From CF-113 sp035308345 (lineage in GTDB: Bacteria > Chloroflexota > Ktedonobacteria > Ktedonobacterales > Ktedonobacteraceae), in assembly GCA_035308345.1 (NCBI GenBank), contig DATGGW010000483.1, positions 1 to 29,105 of the forward strand: DNA of 29,105 bases. Direction: 5' to 3'. The position numbers and the translations under genes were made by a program. A model generated the notes under the pieces. The model did not search any database. It saw only the letters and a program-made list of their open reading frames with translations, and was not told the DNA's origin. Below, one piece after another: positions 7,834 to 14,886 of this stretch (position 1 is the stretch's first letter; the number at the start of each line of letters is the position of its first letter).

Positions 7834-8241
7834 ATGGACGAAAATACTACTGGCGAACGGAAACAGCATATCCTGGTTGTTGATGATAGCGAGGATATGC
7901 GTGAGCTGCTTGGACAGCTGCTCGAAGGAGCTGGTTACCTGGTCGTTTTTGCCGAAGACGGACAGGCTTCCTTGACCCAGGCCAAACTGCACCACCCCGA
8001 TCTCATCCTGATGGACCTGTCTTTACCGGATATGGATGGATGGGAAGCCATAGGATACTTGCGGAAAATGCGTGAGTTTCGGACCACCCCCATTATTGCC
8101 GTCACCGCTCATGTCTCTACCCTGGAAGTAGAACGCGCCATGGCCGCGGGATGTACGGCTCATATCGGGAAACCATTCGATACGAAGGTTTTGCTACAAA
8201 ATGTAGCCCGCCTGTTGCCGGCCATGGTTAACATGCCCTAG
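7834..8241 (+). CDS. Single-domain response regulator (CheY/DivK-like receiver)
   Basis: 135 residues, essentially one receiver: acidic pair Asp17-Asp18 (VVDDSED), phospho-acceptor Asp61 (LILMDLSLPDMDGW), Thr91 and Lys113 (GKPF). There is no output domain, so it likely works by phosphotransfer or protein contact. ATG 7834 is preceded by CAGGGAGAG. It lies between two hybrid kinases and is probably part of the same relay. Confidence 0.9.
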   Translation: MDENTTGERKQHILVVDDSEDMRELLGQLLEGAGYLVVFAEDGQASLTQAKLHHPDLILMDLSLPDMDGWEAIGYLRKMREFRTTPIIAVTAHVSTLEVERAMAAGCTAHIGKPFDTKVLLQNVARLLPAMVNMP

Positions 8242-8284
8242 TTATCCACTCGCGGCTTCGGCTCCTGCCTGAATAATCACTAGA

Positions 8285-8332
8285 ACTGCCACTTTCTCGC
8301 CTGAGTATACTAAATGAAATGAAGGTGGCAGT
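8285..8332 (+). promoter_or_regulatory. Inverted repeat covering the ribosome site of the next kinase gene
   Basis: ACTGCCACTTTC (8285-8296) and GAAGGTGGCAGT (8321-8332) are complementary over 12 bases with one T-G pair, around a 24-base loop. The right arm contains GAAGGTGG, the likely ribosome site of the gene starting at 8339. A TATACT (8306-8311) lies in the loop. It could be an RNA hairpin masking translation or a DNA operator; both readings are inference. Confidence 0.45.
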
Positions 8333-8338
8333 AAAACA

Positions 8339-10330
8339 ATGGCACAGAAACGCGGACCGCAATACGTACCCGGTGAGCCAGAAAAATCACAGGGTGATGA
8401 ACAACAAGAAAACACTGAAGAGGCATTTCGTATCAGCGAAGCCTCCTTGCAGACAGCCTTGCACCGTGCGGAAACAAATTATGCGCAGCTCGAACGCACG
8501 AAAAGTCAACTGCGTGCCATCATCGATGCCTCACAAGAGGCCATGCTCTTTCTCTCACCTGGCGGCCGCCCGCTCAGGGTGAACACGCGCTTTACCGACT
8601 TCTTTGGGCTTGACGCCACCACCGTGCTTTCGCAATCACCTGAGCAGTTGGCGGCGCTCCTGAAAGGCCTGTTCATTGACGCCGCCCTGCTGGATCAGTC
8701 ACTGCCCAGGAGCGCCGCGGACAAGGAACGCATCTTTCGCGAACAGCAGGTGCAAGTGGAGCCCGGACGGCGGGAGTTCGATTTCACTTCTCTACCCGTC
8801 ATGAATGTCGATCAGGCCTATATCGGCCGGCTCTACGTCTGGCACGACGTGACGCATGAACACGAGGTAGATCGCATGAAGTCCGAATTTGTCTCCCTGG
8901 TCTCACACGAGCTACGTACCCCGCTTACCTCCATTCAGGGCTATGTTGATCTCATCCTGGCCGATGACACCGTCGGGAATCTGAACGAGTTGCAACGAGA
9001 ATTTCTGGGGATTGTCCGCAACAACTCCCGCCGCCTGGTGAGCCTTATCAATGACCTGCTGGATCTCTCACGCATGGAGTCCGGCAAGATCGAACTGCAC
9101 CGCGTACCTCTCGATCTGAACCTCCTCATCAGTGAGCTGGTGCCCTCCTTTCAGCCTAGCTGGAATGCCAGTCGGCAGACATTCACCCTCCATCTACCTG
9201 AGGCAGCTCCCATTGTGCTCGGTGAGGCTGACCGCGTGACACAAATCCTCAACAATTTGCTCTCCAATGCCCACAAATATACTCCCGAGGGAGGACGCAT
9301 CGACCTCTCTGTCGAGACAGCCGGATACGTTGCCCTCGTGGCGATAACTGATAGCGGCATCGGGCTTTCCGCGGAGGATCAAGCACACCTCTTCACCCGC
9401 TTCTATCGAGCTCACAACCCCGCGACGGAGGCAGTCTCTGGCACCGGGCTGGGCCTGGTAATCACCCGCTCGCTGGTGGAAATGCAGGGAGGGGAGATCC
9501 AGGTTTCGAGTGAGCCTGGTCACGGTTCCACGTTTCGCTTCACCCTCCCCCTCGCCCAACCCGTGGAAACTCCCAGGTTGCCACAGGAGAACTCCCCGGG
9601 CAAGCGTATCCTGGTTATCGATGATGAACCCGACATCCGGCGCCTCTTGCAGCACTACCTGGAAGGCGCCGGCTATGAAGTGATAATGGCCTCCACAGGT
9701 GCGAAAGCGTTTCAACTCGCCAGAACAGCCCGGCCTGATTTGATTACCCTGGATATGCTCTTACCAGATAACAGTGGCTTGACCGTCCTCGAACGGCTCA
9801 AAAGCGATGCTACCACCGCCGACATCCCGGTAATCATGCTGACGATTGTCGATGATGATGGGCAGGGGCATTTGCTGGGAGCCACCGATTATCTCGATAA
9901 ACCGATCGAGGCGATAGACCTGCTGCAACGCATCACCACCATTTTCGCCGACCAGTCTCATCAGTGCCTCATCCTGCTCGTCGCCCCGGATGATGATAGT
10001 CACAAACCACTTGTTTCGGCGCTGCGCCATGCAGGCCACCAGGTAATGATCGTTCCCAATGAGCGAAAGCTTATAGCCCTGGCCAAACGCGCTCACCCCG
10101 ACCTCATCATCCTGGATGCGGCGGTATCCCCCATTGGTGGACTGGCGTTGCTTCATTCACTGCGGGCCAACCCGGCTACCCAGGCGATACCCATCATCAT
10201 AACCGGTACCGGGCCTGGGGAAGCGGGCATGCACTGGCATACCTTGACCCCTATCGGCTATGTCGATATCTGGGGAAATCCCAGCCATGTTGAGACCATG
10301 GTACAGGTTATCACCCAACGCCTGCAATAA
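8339..10330 (+). CDS. Soluble hybrid histidine kinase (PAS-HisKA-HATPase-REC-REC)
   Basis: 663 residues with no membrane segment. Order: short coiled coil (about 25-60), PAS-like domain (about 58-175), HisKA with SHELRTPL (His190), HATPase with N-box Asn310, DSGIG (338-342) and GTGLGL (368-373), then a receiver with DDE (428-430), Asp472 and Lys521, then a second receiver-like domain (about 542-663) with DDD (551-553) and Asp593 but no recognisable Lys-Pro motif. The kinase and first receiver look active; the second receiver is degenerate. The HisKA-HATPase part is clearly paralogous to the minus-strand kinase at 10583-12565. It should sense a cytoplasmic signal and feed phosphate to receivers in this cluster. 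Confidence 0.9.
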   Translation: MAQKRGPQYVPGEPEKSQGDEQQENTEEAFRISEASLQTALHRAETNYAQLERTKSQLRAIIDASQEAMLFLSPGGRPLRVNTRFTDFFGLDATTVLSQSPEQLAALLKGLFIDAALLDQSLPRSAADKERIFREQQVQVEPGRREFDFTSLPVMNVDQAYIGRLYVWHDVTHEHEVDRMKSEFVSLVSHELRTPLTSIQGYVDLILADDTVGNLNELQREFLGIVRNNSRRLVSLINDLLDLSRMESGKIELHRVPLDLNLLISELVPSFQPSWNASRQTFTLHLPEAAPIVLGEADRVTQILNNLLSNAHKYTPEGGRIDLSVETAGYVALVAITDSGIGLSAEDQAHLFTRFYRAHNPATEAVSGTGLGLVITRSLVEMQGGEIQVSSEPGHGSTFRFTLPLAQPVETPRLPQENSPGKRILVIDDEPDIRRLLQHYLEGAGYEVIMASTGAKAFQLARTARPDLITLDMLLPDNSGLTVLERLKSDATTADIPVIMLTIVDDDGQGHLLGATDYLDKPIEAIDLLQRITTIFADQSHQCLILLVAPDDDSHKPLVSALRHAGHQVMIVPNERKLIALAKRAHPDLIILDAAVSPIGGLALLHSLRANPATQAIPIIITGTGPGEAGMHWHTLTPIGYVDIWGNPSHVETMVQVITQRLQ

Positions 10331-10470
10331 GGCGCAGGTGACTTGTCGACGGCTGCTCCCCGTTCAATCCAGAGCTTGTGGATTATTGCCAGGGCGACCG
10401 CAAGGGTTCCCACCACACCACTCAACCGCTTCGCCCTTACTATGAACGGCCCTATGCCGCGCTTCACTCG

Positions 10471-10552
10471 TAGTCATTGTAAGGGCGGGGGCGGTGTAGG
10501 GCTGGGTGGAGACCCTTGCGGTCGCCCTCCTCCCCCAAAATGTGAGGCATTG
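10471..10552. repeat. Composite intergenic repeat, copy 2
   Basis: Same block order as 1523-1650: TAGTCATTGTAAGGGCGGGGG, then GGTGGAGACCCTTGCGGTCGCCCTC, then TGTGAGGCATTG, but with a shorter middle. A separate degenerate GGGCGACCGCAAGGGTTCCC lies at 10392-10411. These fill the space between two converging genes (10331-10582). Confidence 0.75.
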
Positions 10553-10582
10553 TCCGGTGGTCGCCCCCGCCTCTAATATCGT

Positions 10583-12565
10583 CTACATATGGGCAATCAC
10601 CTCTTGCATGGATGCCTGCGACGGCGCGAGCGGGAGGGTAAATGCGAAGGCGCTTCCTTTTCCTGCTTCAGCGCTCGCCTGCAATGTGCCACCATGCAGT
10701 TCCACCAGAGAACGAGTGATGGATGGTCCCAGCAGACCTCCCACTGTTTCTGACGTGCTAGGAGCGGAATCGTGAAAGAAAGGCTGATTAAATGCGGCCA
10801 CATCTCCAGCAGAAAAGTCCCCGCTGCTGGAGCAGGTAATGCGCACCATCATGGTATCCAGAGCGCCTGTAACGCCTGCCGGCTGCGTTTCCCAGTCTAT
10901 CCGTCCCTCCAGCGGCGTATGGCTCGCGGCAAAGGACAGGAGATTGGTCAGGATTTGCCCCACGCGATTCTCATCTCCTAGCACAATGAATGGCGCGGCT
11001 GCCAGGCGCAGGGAGAGGCGCTGACGCCGCTCCTCGATCTGTGGGCGCATGCTCCGGGTCACATCGCGGATGAGCGAGTGCAGGTCGAGGGGAACCGCGT
11101 GGATCACCATAGTCTGTGCTTCCAGCCGTGACATATCGAGCAAATCATTGACGAGCGCCAACAGCCGCCGCGTATTACTCTGGACAATCCCCAGAAATTC
11201 CTGTTGTAGTTCGGTCAGCGACCCGGTTTCCTCTTGCTGGATCAGCAGATCCGTATAGCCTTTGATGGAGGTAAGCGGGGAGCGTAACCCATGGGATACC
11301 AGGGCGTTAAACTCGGCTTTGAGGCGTTCCGCTTCCCGCTCTCGCGTAACATCGCGCAGGACATACAGCCGACCCAGATAGGCATTGCTGGAACCTGGTA
11401 CCGGCGTCGAAGAGACGGCCAGTTCTCGATACTGCGGTTCCTTCTGGATCGCCATCGTCGTGTAGCGTCGCTCCTGGTTGGCGCTATCTTGCGCCAGGTC
11501 AGCATGGAAGGAGGCCGCGTTGGCAAAGAGAGCTTCCCACAGATGTTGCAAATCAGCAAAGGGCATCCCCACGATTTCTTCAGCGGACATCGCAAAGAAT
11601 TCGCGAAATGGACGATTGATGGCATGCACTATCCCACTGGCAGAAATGAAGAGAAATGCTTCACTGGAAGCATCAAAAATGGCCCGACTCTCACTTTGGG
11701 CGCGTTCCACCAGGGCATACTGGCGTTCGAGGGTGCGCATAGCCTCCTCGATAGTATTCAGATGCTGCTGAATCGCATCAGCCATGCGATTGATAGATTG
11801 ACCGACCTGGTCTAAATCGATAAAGGTCAGAGAGACAACCCTGGCGCTTTGCTCTCCTTCACCCAGGCGTTCAGTCGTGCTCGTTAAGCGCACAAGTTGC
11901 CTTTGGAGCGTCCCCGTAAAGCTTCGCAAGAGCCACAAGAAAGCGGCGTTCGCGCCTACTGCAAGCACGAGGCTGCCGATCACCAGGCTGAGATTGATGG
12001 TGTTCACCTGGTTCTGATACACCACCAGGTCTTGCCCGATGGTCACCTGCAATTGGACCATCGCCGCGCGAAATTGAGCAAAGAGGGAACTACCGTTCAG
12101 TATGCTCGTATCGGAACGCGCGTCGGTAAGTTTGCCAGCCTGCATTTCCTGGACCTGGGAGATAGCATAATTGTTGTACCATTCATCGGCCGTTTCTTCC
12201 ACAACAGACAACCCGATAAGCGTATGTTGGAACGGGCCTGTCTGTAGCTGAGTGGTAAGATCCTGCAAGGAGGCCAGGTAGGCTGGACGCCCCAGTAGAA
12301 ACGGTGCAAGAAACACTGATTTATTAGTGCTTATGTAGTCACGTAACCCGCTCTGCTGGTCGGTCATCGCCTGCAGCATACCATCTGCATCCTCGCGTAA
12401 CAGCACTTTCTGATCATCCAAGTGTCGCTGGACGTTAAACGCGTACAAACTCGCCCCGATGCCCAGGAGAAACACCACCAGAATCAGGACAAAAATAAGT
12501 GAGAGACGCGCATTAAGCCAGTCTACCACGCGAGTGGGACGTTTCTCTCGCACAAACAGGCGCAT
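10583..12565 (-). CDS. Membrane CHASE3-HAMP-PAS histidine kinase homologue with degenerate catalytic domain
   Basis: 660 residues. Membrane segment at about 21-43, CHASE3-like region with 'DEWYNNYA...MQAGKL' closely matching the kinase at 5086, second membrane segment about 190-212, HAMP, coiled coil, PAS (about 290-405), HisKA, HATPase-like end. The H-box reads S-H-G-L-R-S-P-L: His425 is kept but the Glu after it is Gly426. In the ATPase domain the N-box Asn is Phe545 (NLLSFAASH), the DxGxG box is replaced by CSSSGD, and the GTGLGL box by GGLLGP. Compared with its intact paralogue at 8339, ATP binding and autophosphorylation are probably lost, while the fold and reading frame are kept. It may act as a sensor or partner that modulates other kinases. 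It starts 5 bases after the receiver gene upstream, so they form an operon. Confidence 0.85.
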   Translation of the reverse strand: MRLFVREKRPTRVVDWLNARLSLIFVLILVVFLLGIGASLYAFNVQRHLDDQKVLLREDADGMLQAMTDQQSGLRDYISTNKSVFLAPFLLGRPAYLASLQDLTTQLQTGPFQHTLIGLSVVEETADEWYNNYAISQVQEMQAGKLTDARSDTSILNGSSLFAQFRAAMVQLQVTIGQDLVVYQNQVNTINLSLVIGSLVLAVGANAAFLWLLRSFTGTLQRQLVRLTSTTERLGEGEQSARVVSLTFIDLDQVGQSINRMADAIQQHLNTIEEAMRTLERQYALVERAQSESRAIFDASSEAFLFISASGIVHAINRPFREFFAMSAEEIVGMPFADLQHLWEALFANAASFHADLAQDSANQERRYTTMAIQKEPQYRELAVSSTPVPGSSNAYLGRLYVLRDVTREREAERLKAEFNALVSHGLRSPLTSIKGYTDLLIQQEETGSLTELQQEFLGIVQSNTRRLLALVNDLLDMSRLEAQTMVIHAVPLDLHSLIRDVTRSMRPQIEERRQRLSLRLAAAPFIVLGDENRVGQILTNLLSFAASHTPLEGRIDWETQPAGVTGALDTMMVRITCSSSGDFSAGDVAAFNQPFFHDSAPSTSETVGGLLGPSITRSLVELHGGTLQASAEAGKGSAFAFTLPLAPSQASMQEVIAHM

Positions 12566-12570
12566 GAGCG

Positions 12571-12966
12571 TTATTCTTTCACTGGAGAGGGGGCAGATTC
12601 CCGCAGCACCTCTGCGATACAGGTGCGCAGTGCCTGGGATTCAAAGGGTTTGACCAGGTAGCGCGTAGCTCCGCTTTGCAAGCCTTGTTCGATTTCATCC
12701 GCCTGACCTTTGGCAGAGAGCATAATAACAGGGGTGGATGCTATCAGCGGATTCTCACCCATAGCGGTGAGTACCTCCAGGCCCGTCATTTCAGGCATCA
12801 TGACATCAAGCAGCGCCAGGTCTGGCTGCACTTCGCAAATCAATTCCAGGGCGCGCTTGCCGTTCTGGGCTTCGAAGAGGTCGTAAGAACGCAGTAGAAA
12901 GACGATCAGGCGACGGATGTCAGCCTCGTCATCGGCAATAACCAGTTTGGCCTTCATGCTATTCAT
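12571..12966 (-). CDS. Single-domain response regulator
   Basis: 131 residues, one receiver: acidic pair Asp12-Asp13 (IADDEAD), phospho-acceptor Asp54 (ALLDVMMPEM), Ser84 and Lys106 (LVKPF). Met4 (MKAKLV) is a possible alternative start. No output domain. It is the first gene of a two-gene minus-strand operon with the degenerate kinase, so its phosphate more likely comes from another kinase in the cluster; this is inference. Confidence 0.88.
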   Translation of the reverse strand: MNSMKAKLVIADDEADIRRLIVFLLRSYDLFEAQNGKRALELICEVQPDLALLDVMMPEMTGLEVLTAMGENPLIASTPVIMLSAKGQADEIEQGLQSGATRYLVKPFESQALRTCIAEVLRESAPSPVKE

Positions 12967-12985
12967 GCTATCCCTCCCTTATGAC

Positions 12986-13015
12986 CCCAGGACGGGGGCT
13001 TGTCCCCGCCCTGGG
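12986..13015. repeat. Palindromic repeat, GGGCGGGG type
   Basis: CCCAGGACGGGG and CCCCGCCCTGGG are inverted with one mismatch around GCTTGT. Related to 1668-1688. It lies in the leader of the minus-strand receiver/kinase operon; a TATACT on the minus strand (13029-13034) just beyond it might be that operon's -10, though no -35 is clear. Confidence 0.6.
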
Positions 13016-13158
13016 TGTAGTTACCCCTAGTATAGTCCCCATTTCCAAACAAATAAGGTCTGTGCCAGGGCCAATTAAAAGCCGGACGCCCCTTATATGC
13101 TCCGACCGGTTCTGCCGATAGAGATAAATGAGTTCACTATCGAGAAAGACTGGCATCC

Positions 13159-14085
13159 ATGCGAAAAATCCTACTGTCGTTGCTGCTTCTATGCGCGCTG
13201 GCGACAAGTATTTTGCTCATCTATCATCAACAGCCAGAGGCTGTATCAAGTGGCACATGTATTGATATACCAGCCTCTCCTGACTACCTGAGCTCAAATA
13301 GCGAGACCGATGCAATCGCAGCCATCAATAATGCTCACAAGCAAGAAAAACTGTCTCCACTGCGCCTACCCACGAACTATTATCATCTTGGTCCCGTGCA
13401 GCAACAATTTATTTTGCTCAACCTTGAGCGCACCGATCGCGGACTACAACCTCTCAAAATGGATGCTGCTCTTTCACAAGTGGCTCTAGCGTATAGCAGG
13501 CAATTATCAAATTTGCATTTCTTCTCACATACCAGCCCCATTAGCGGCACCTTCACCGACCGCGTGAATAGTAATCCGGCCACGGCCAAACATTACAGCG
13601 CGGCGGCGGAAAACCTCGCAGGAAATCCCGTCGCGGGCGCTGGACCAATGTATGAATATATGTATGATGATTCTGTGGAAGACTGCGGCCACCGGCTTAA
13701 TATCCTTGATCCTGGACTGACCCTGGTGGGCATCAACTGGGTACGCGGCAGTCAATATGGTAGTATTTCAGCACAGGAATTTCTGACATCTGCTCCCTGG
13801 AATCCCTATTCACCCCCGCCTCCCGATACGCTTGCCCCCTATGTGTTTATTGCCGGGCAACCTATCCTCAAGAATTCAATCCTCTCCTGCCGCGCACTGG
13901 CCGGAGATAACTTGGGCGTCGTGCGCATTACCTGGTTCCTGGATCAATTCGGCAACCAGCCTTACATTGGTACTACTCGGGCGCTTGCCGTGGGCCATCT
14001 CTCGCCAGGCAAGCATACGCTGCTGGTTTATGTCGTAGATGGCGCGCTGAACTATAGTATGACTAGCTGTACATTTATCCTCTAA
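13159..14085 (+). CDS. Secreted CAP/SCP-domain protein
   Basis: 308 residues. A signal peptide or N-terminal anchor (about 1-22) precedes a spacer, then a CAP (SCP/PR-1) domain at about 80-215: 'LLNLERTDRGLQPL', 'ALSQVALAYSRQL', His124 in 'FFSHTS', 'AAENLA' (Glu151), and 'CGHRLNIL' (His178), the conserved cleft residues of bacterial CAP proteins. A C-terminal region (about 225-308) looks like a beta-sandwich, with a two-Cys pair (SCRAL and TSCTF). CAP proteins act outside the cell, but bacterial family members have no agreed biochemical role. The gene stands alone between repeats. Confidence 0.82.
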   Translation: MRKILLSLLLLCALATSILLIYHQQPEAVSSGTCIDIPASPDYLSSNSETDAIAAINNAHKQEKLSPLRLPTNYYHLGPVQQQFILLNLERTDRGLQPLKMDAALSQVALAYSRQLSNLHFFSHTSPISGTFTDRVNSNPATAKHYSAAAENLAGNPVAGAGPMYEYMYDDSVEDCGHRLNILDPGLTLVGINWVRGSQYGSISAQEFLTSAPWNPYSPPPPDTLAPYVFIAGQPILKNSILSCRALAGDNLGVVRITWFLDQFGNQPYIGTTRALAVGHLSPGKHTLLVYVVDGALNYSMTSCTFIL

Positions 14086-14101
14086 GCAAATGCAAGAGAT
14101 G

Positions 14102-14128
14102 CCAGGGCGACCGCAAGGGTCGCCCTGG
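14102..14128. repeat. Perfect palindromic repeat, GGGCGACC type
   Basis: CCAGGGCGACC and GGTCGCCCTGG form a perfect 11-bp stem around GCAAG, the cleanest copy in the window. It sits 17 bases after the CAP gene stop and could serve as its transcript end. Confidence 0.8.
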
Positions 14129-14177
14129 AGCCAAACACTCGCCGCTGGCAATAATTCACAAGCCCTTCCATCCAGAA

Positions 14178-14198
14178 CTTGACAGTAGTTGACTCAAA
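14178..14198 (+). promoter_or_regulatory. HAIR-like operator (HspR binding site)
   Basis: CTTGACA-N7-ACTCAAA resembles the HspR inverted repeat CTTGAGT-N7-ACTCAAG, with two mismatches in the left half and one in the right. It covers the -35 and spacer of the grpE promoter, where repressor binding would block RNA polymerase, and the operon itself ends with an HspR-type regulator. Confidence 0.65.
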
Positions 14199-14207
14199 GT
14201 TTATAAT
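14179..14207 (+). promoter_or_regulatory. Consensus housekeeping promoter of the grpE-dnaJ-hspR operon
   Basis: TTGACA (14179-14184), 17-base spacer, TATAAT (14202-14207): a full match to the sigma-70/sigma-A consensus. Such strength fits a heat-shock operon held down by a repressor. Confidence 0.85.
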
Positions 14208-14265
14208 GTGAACGCCATAAAATCAACAGCATAAAATCAGGTTGAACATACTTAATAAGGAGATA

Positions 14266-14826
14266 ATGAAACGTATGGAAGAGTCCCAGGAGAACCAGCA
14301 AGAGCAGGTGATAGAGGAGGATCCAACCGCAGCAGAAGGTAATCACATCAACGAACTGGAGACGCAGCTTGCGCGGGCGCGCCAGGAAGCGGCTGAGTAT
14401 AAGGATAAATACCTGCGCGAACGAGCCGAGATGGAGAACTTCCGCAAACGACAGGAGCGTATGGCACAGGATCGCGTGCAGCGCGAAAAGAAAGAGCTGA
14501 TCCTGAAAGTATTGGGGGTGATGGACAACATCGAGCGCGCGCTGCTCTACCAGGAAACGATGGATCGCCAGGCATTGCAGCAATCGCTGCGCATGCTGAT
14601 GTGGCAGATGAATGAGGTTATGCGCGCCGAAGGGCTGACACCCATCGCCACCATCGGGGAAAGGCTGAACCCCTACGAACATGAAGCCATCGAGGTAGTC
14701 GAAAACAGCGACCAGCCGGAAGATACCATTGTAGAAGAAGTAATGAAGGGCTATAAACTGGGCAATGAGACATTGCGCGCTGCCCGCGTCAAGGTAAGCG
14801 CCGGGAACAAAGCCGCACAGATGTAA
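14266..14826 (+). CDS. grpE: Nucleotide exchange factor GrpE
   Basis: 186 residues from ATG 14266. An acidic N-terminal tail and long coiled coil ('LETQLARARQEAAEYKDKYLRERAEMENFRKRQ') lead into the beta domain with 'GLTPIATIGERLNPYEHEAIEVV' and 'KGYKLGNETLRAARVKVS', both diagnostic of GrpE. It releases ADP from DnaK. The frame also opens at a TTG at 14242, but AAGGAG at 14257-14262 rules that out; spacing is short for ATG 14266 (3 bases) and long for ATG 14275 (12 bases), so the exact start is uncertain by three residues. dnaK is not upstream, as it is in many HspR-controlled operons. Confidence 0.93.
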   Translation: MKRMEESQENQQEQVIEEDPTAAEGNHINELETQLARARQEAAEYKDKYLRERAEMENFRKRQERMAQDRVQREKKELILKVLGVMDNIERALLYQETMDRQALQQSLRMLMWQMNEVMRAEGLTPIATIGERLNPYEHEAIEVVENSDQPEDTIVEEVMKGYKLGNETLRAARVKVSAGNKAAQM

Positions 14827-14841
14827 GAGATCGAATGGGGC

Positions 14842-14865
14842 GGGCGACCACAAGGGATCGCCCCC
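14842..14865. repeat. Imperfect GGGCGACC-type palindrome between grpE and dnaJ
   Basis: GGGCGACC-ACAAG-GGATCGCCCC is a one-base-bulged copy of the repeat seen at 14102-14128. It lies inside the operon, so it probably does not end transcription completely. Confidence 0.6.
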
Positions 14866-14886
14866 ACCGAGAAGACGGGGCAGGAA

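Noticed and set aside
13876..14151. Minus-strand frame at the end of the CAP gene containing 'GDPCGRP'
   Set aside because: That peptide comes from reading through the REP-like palindrome, which gives the same peptide wherever it is translated.
14242..14265. TTG at 14242 as the grpE start
   Set aside because: The AAGGAG ribosome site lies downstream of it, at 14257-14262, so translation must begin at a later codon.
14102..14865. Repeated palindromes considered as a CRISPR array
   Set aside because: Copies are kilobases apart, not regularly spaced, and have no spacers or cas genes.
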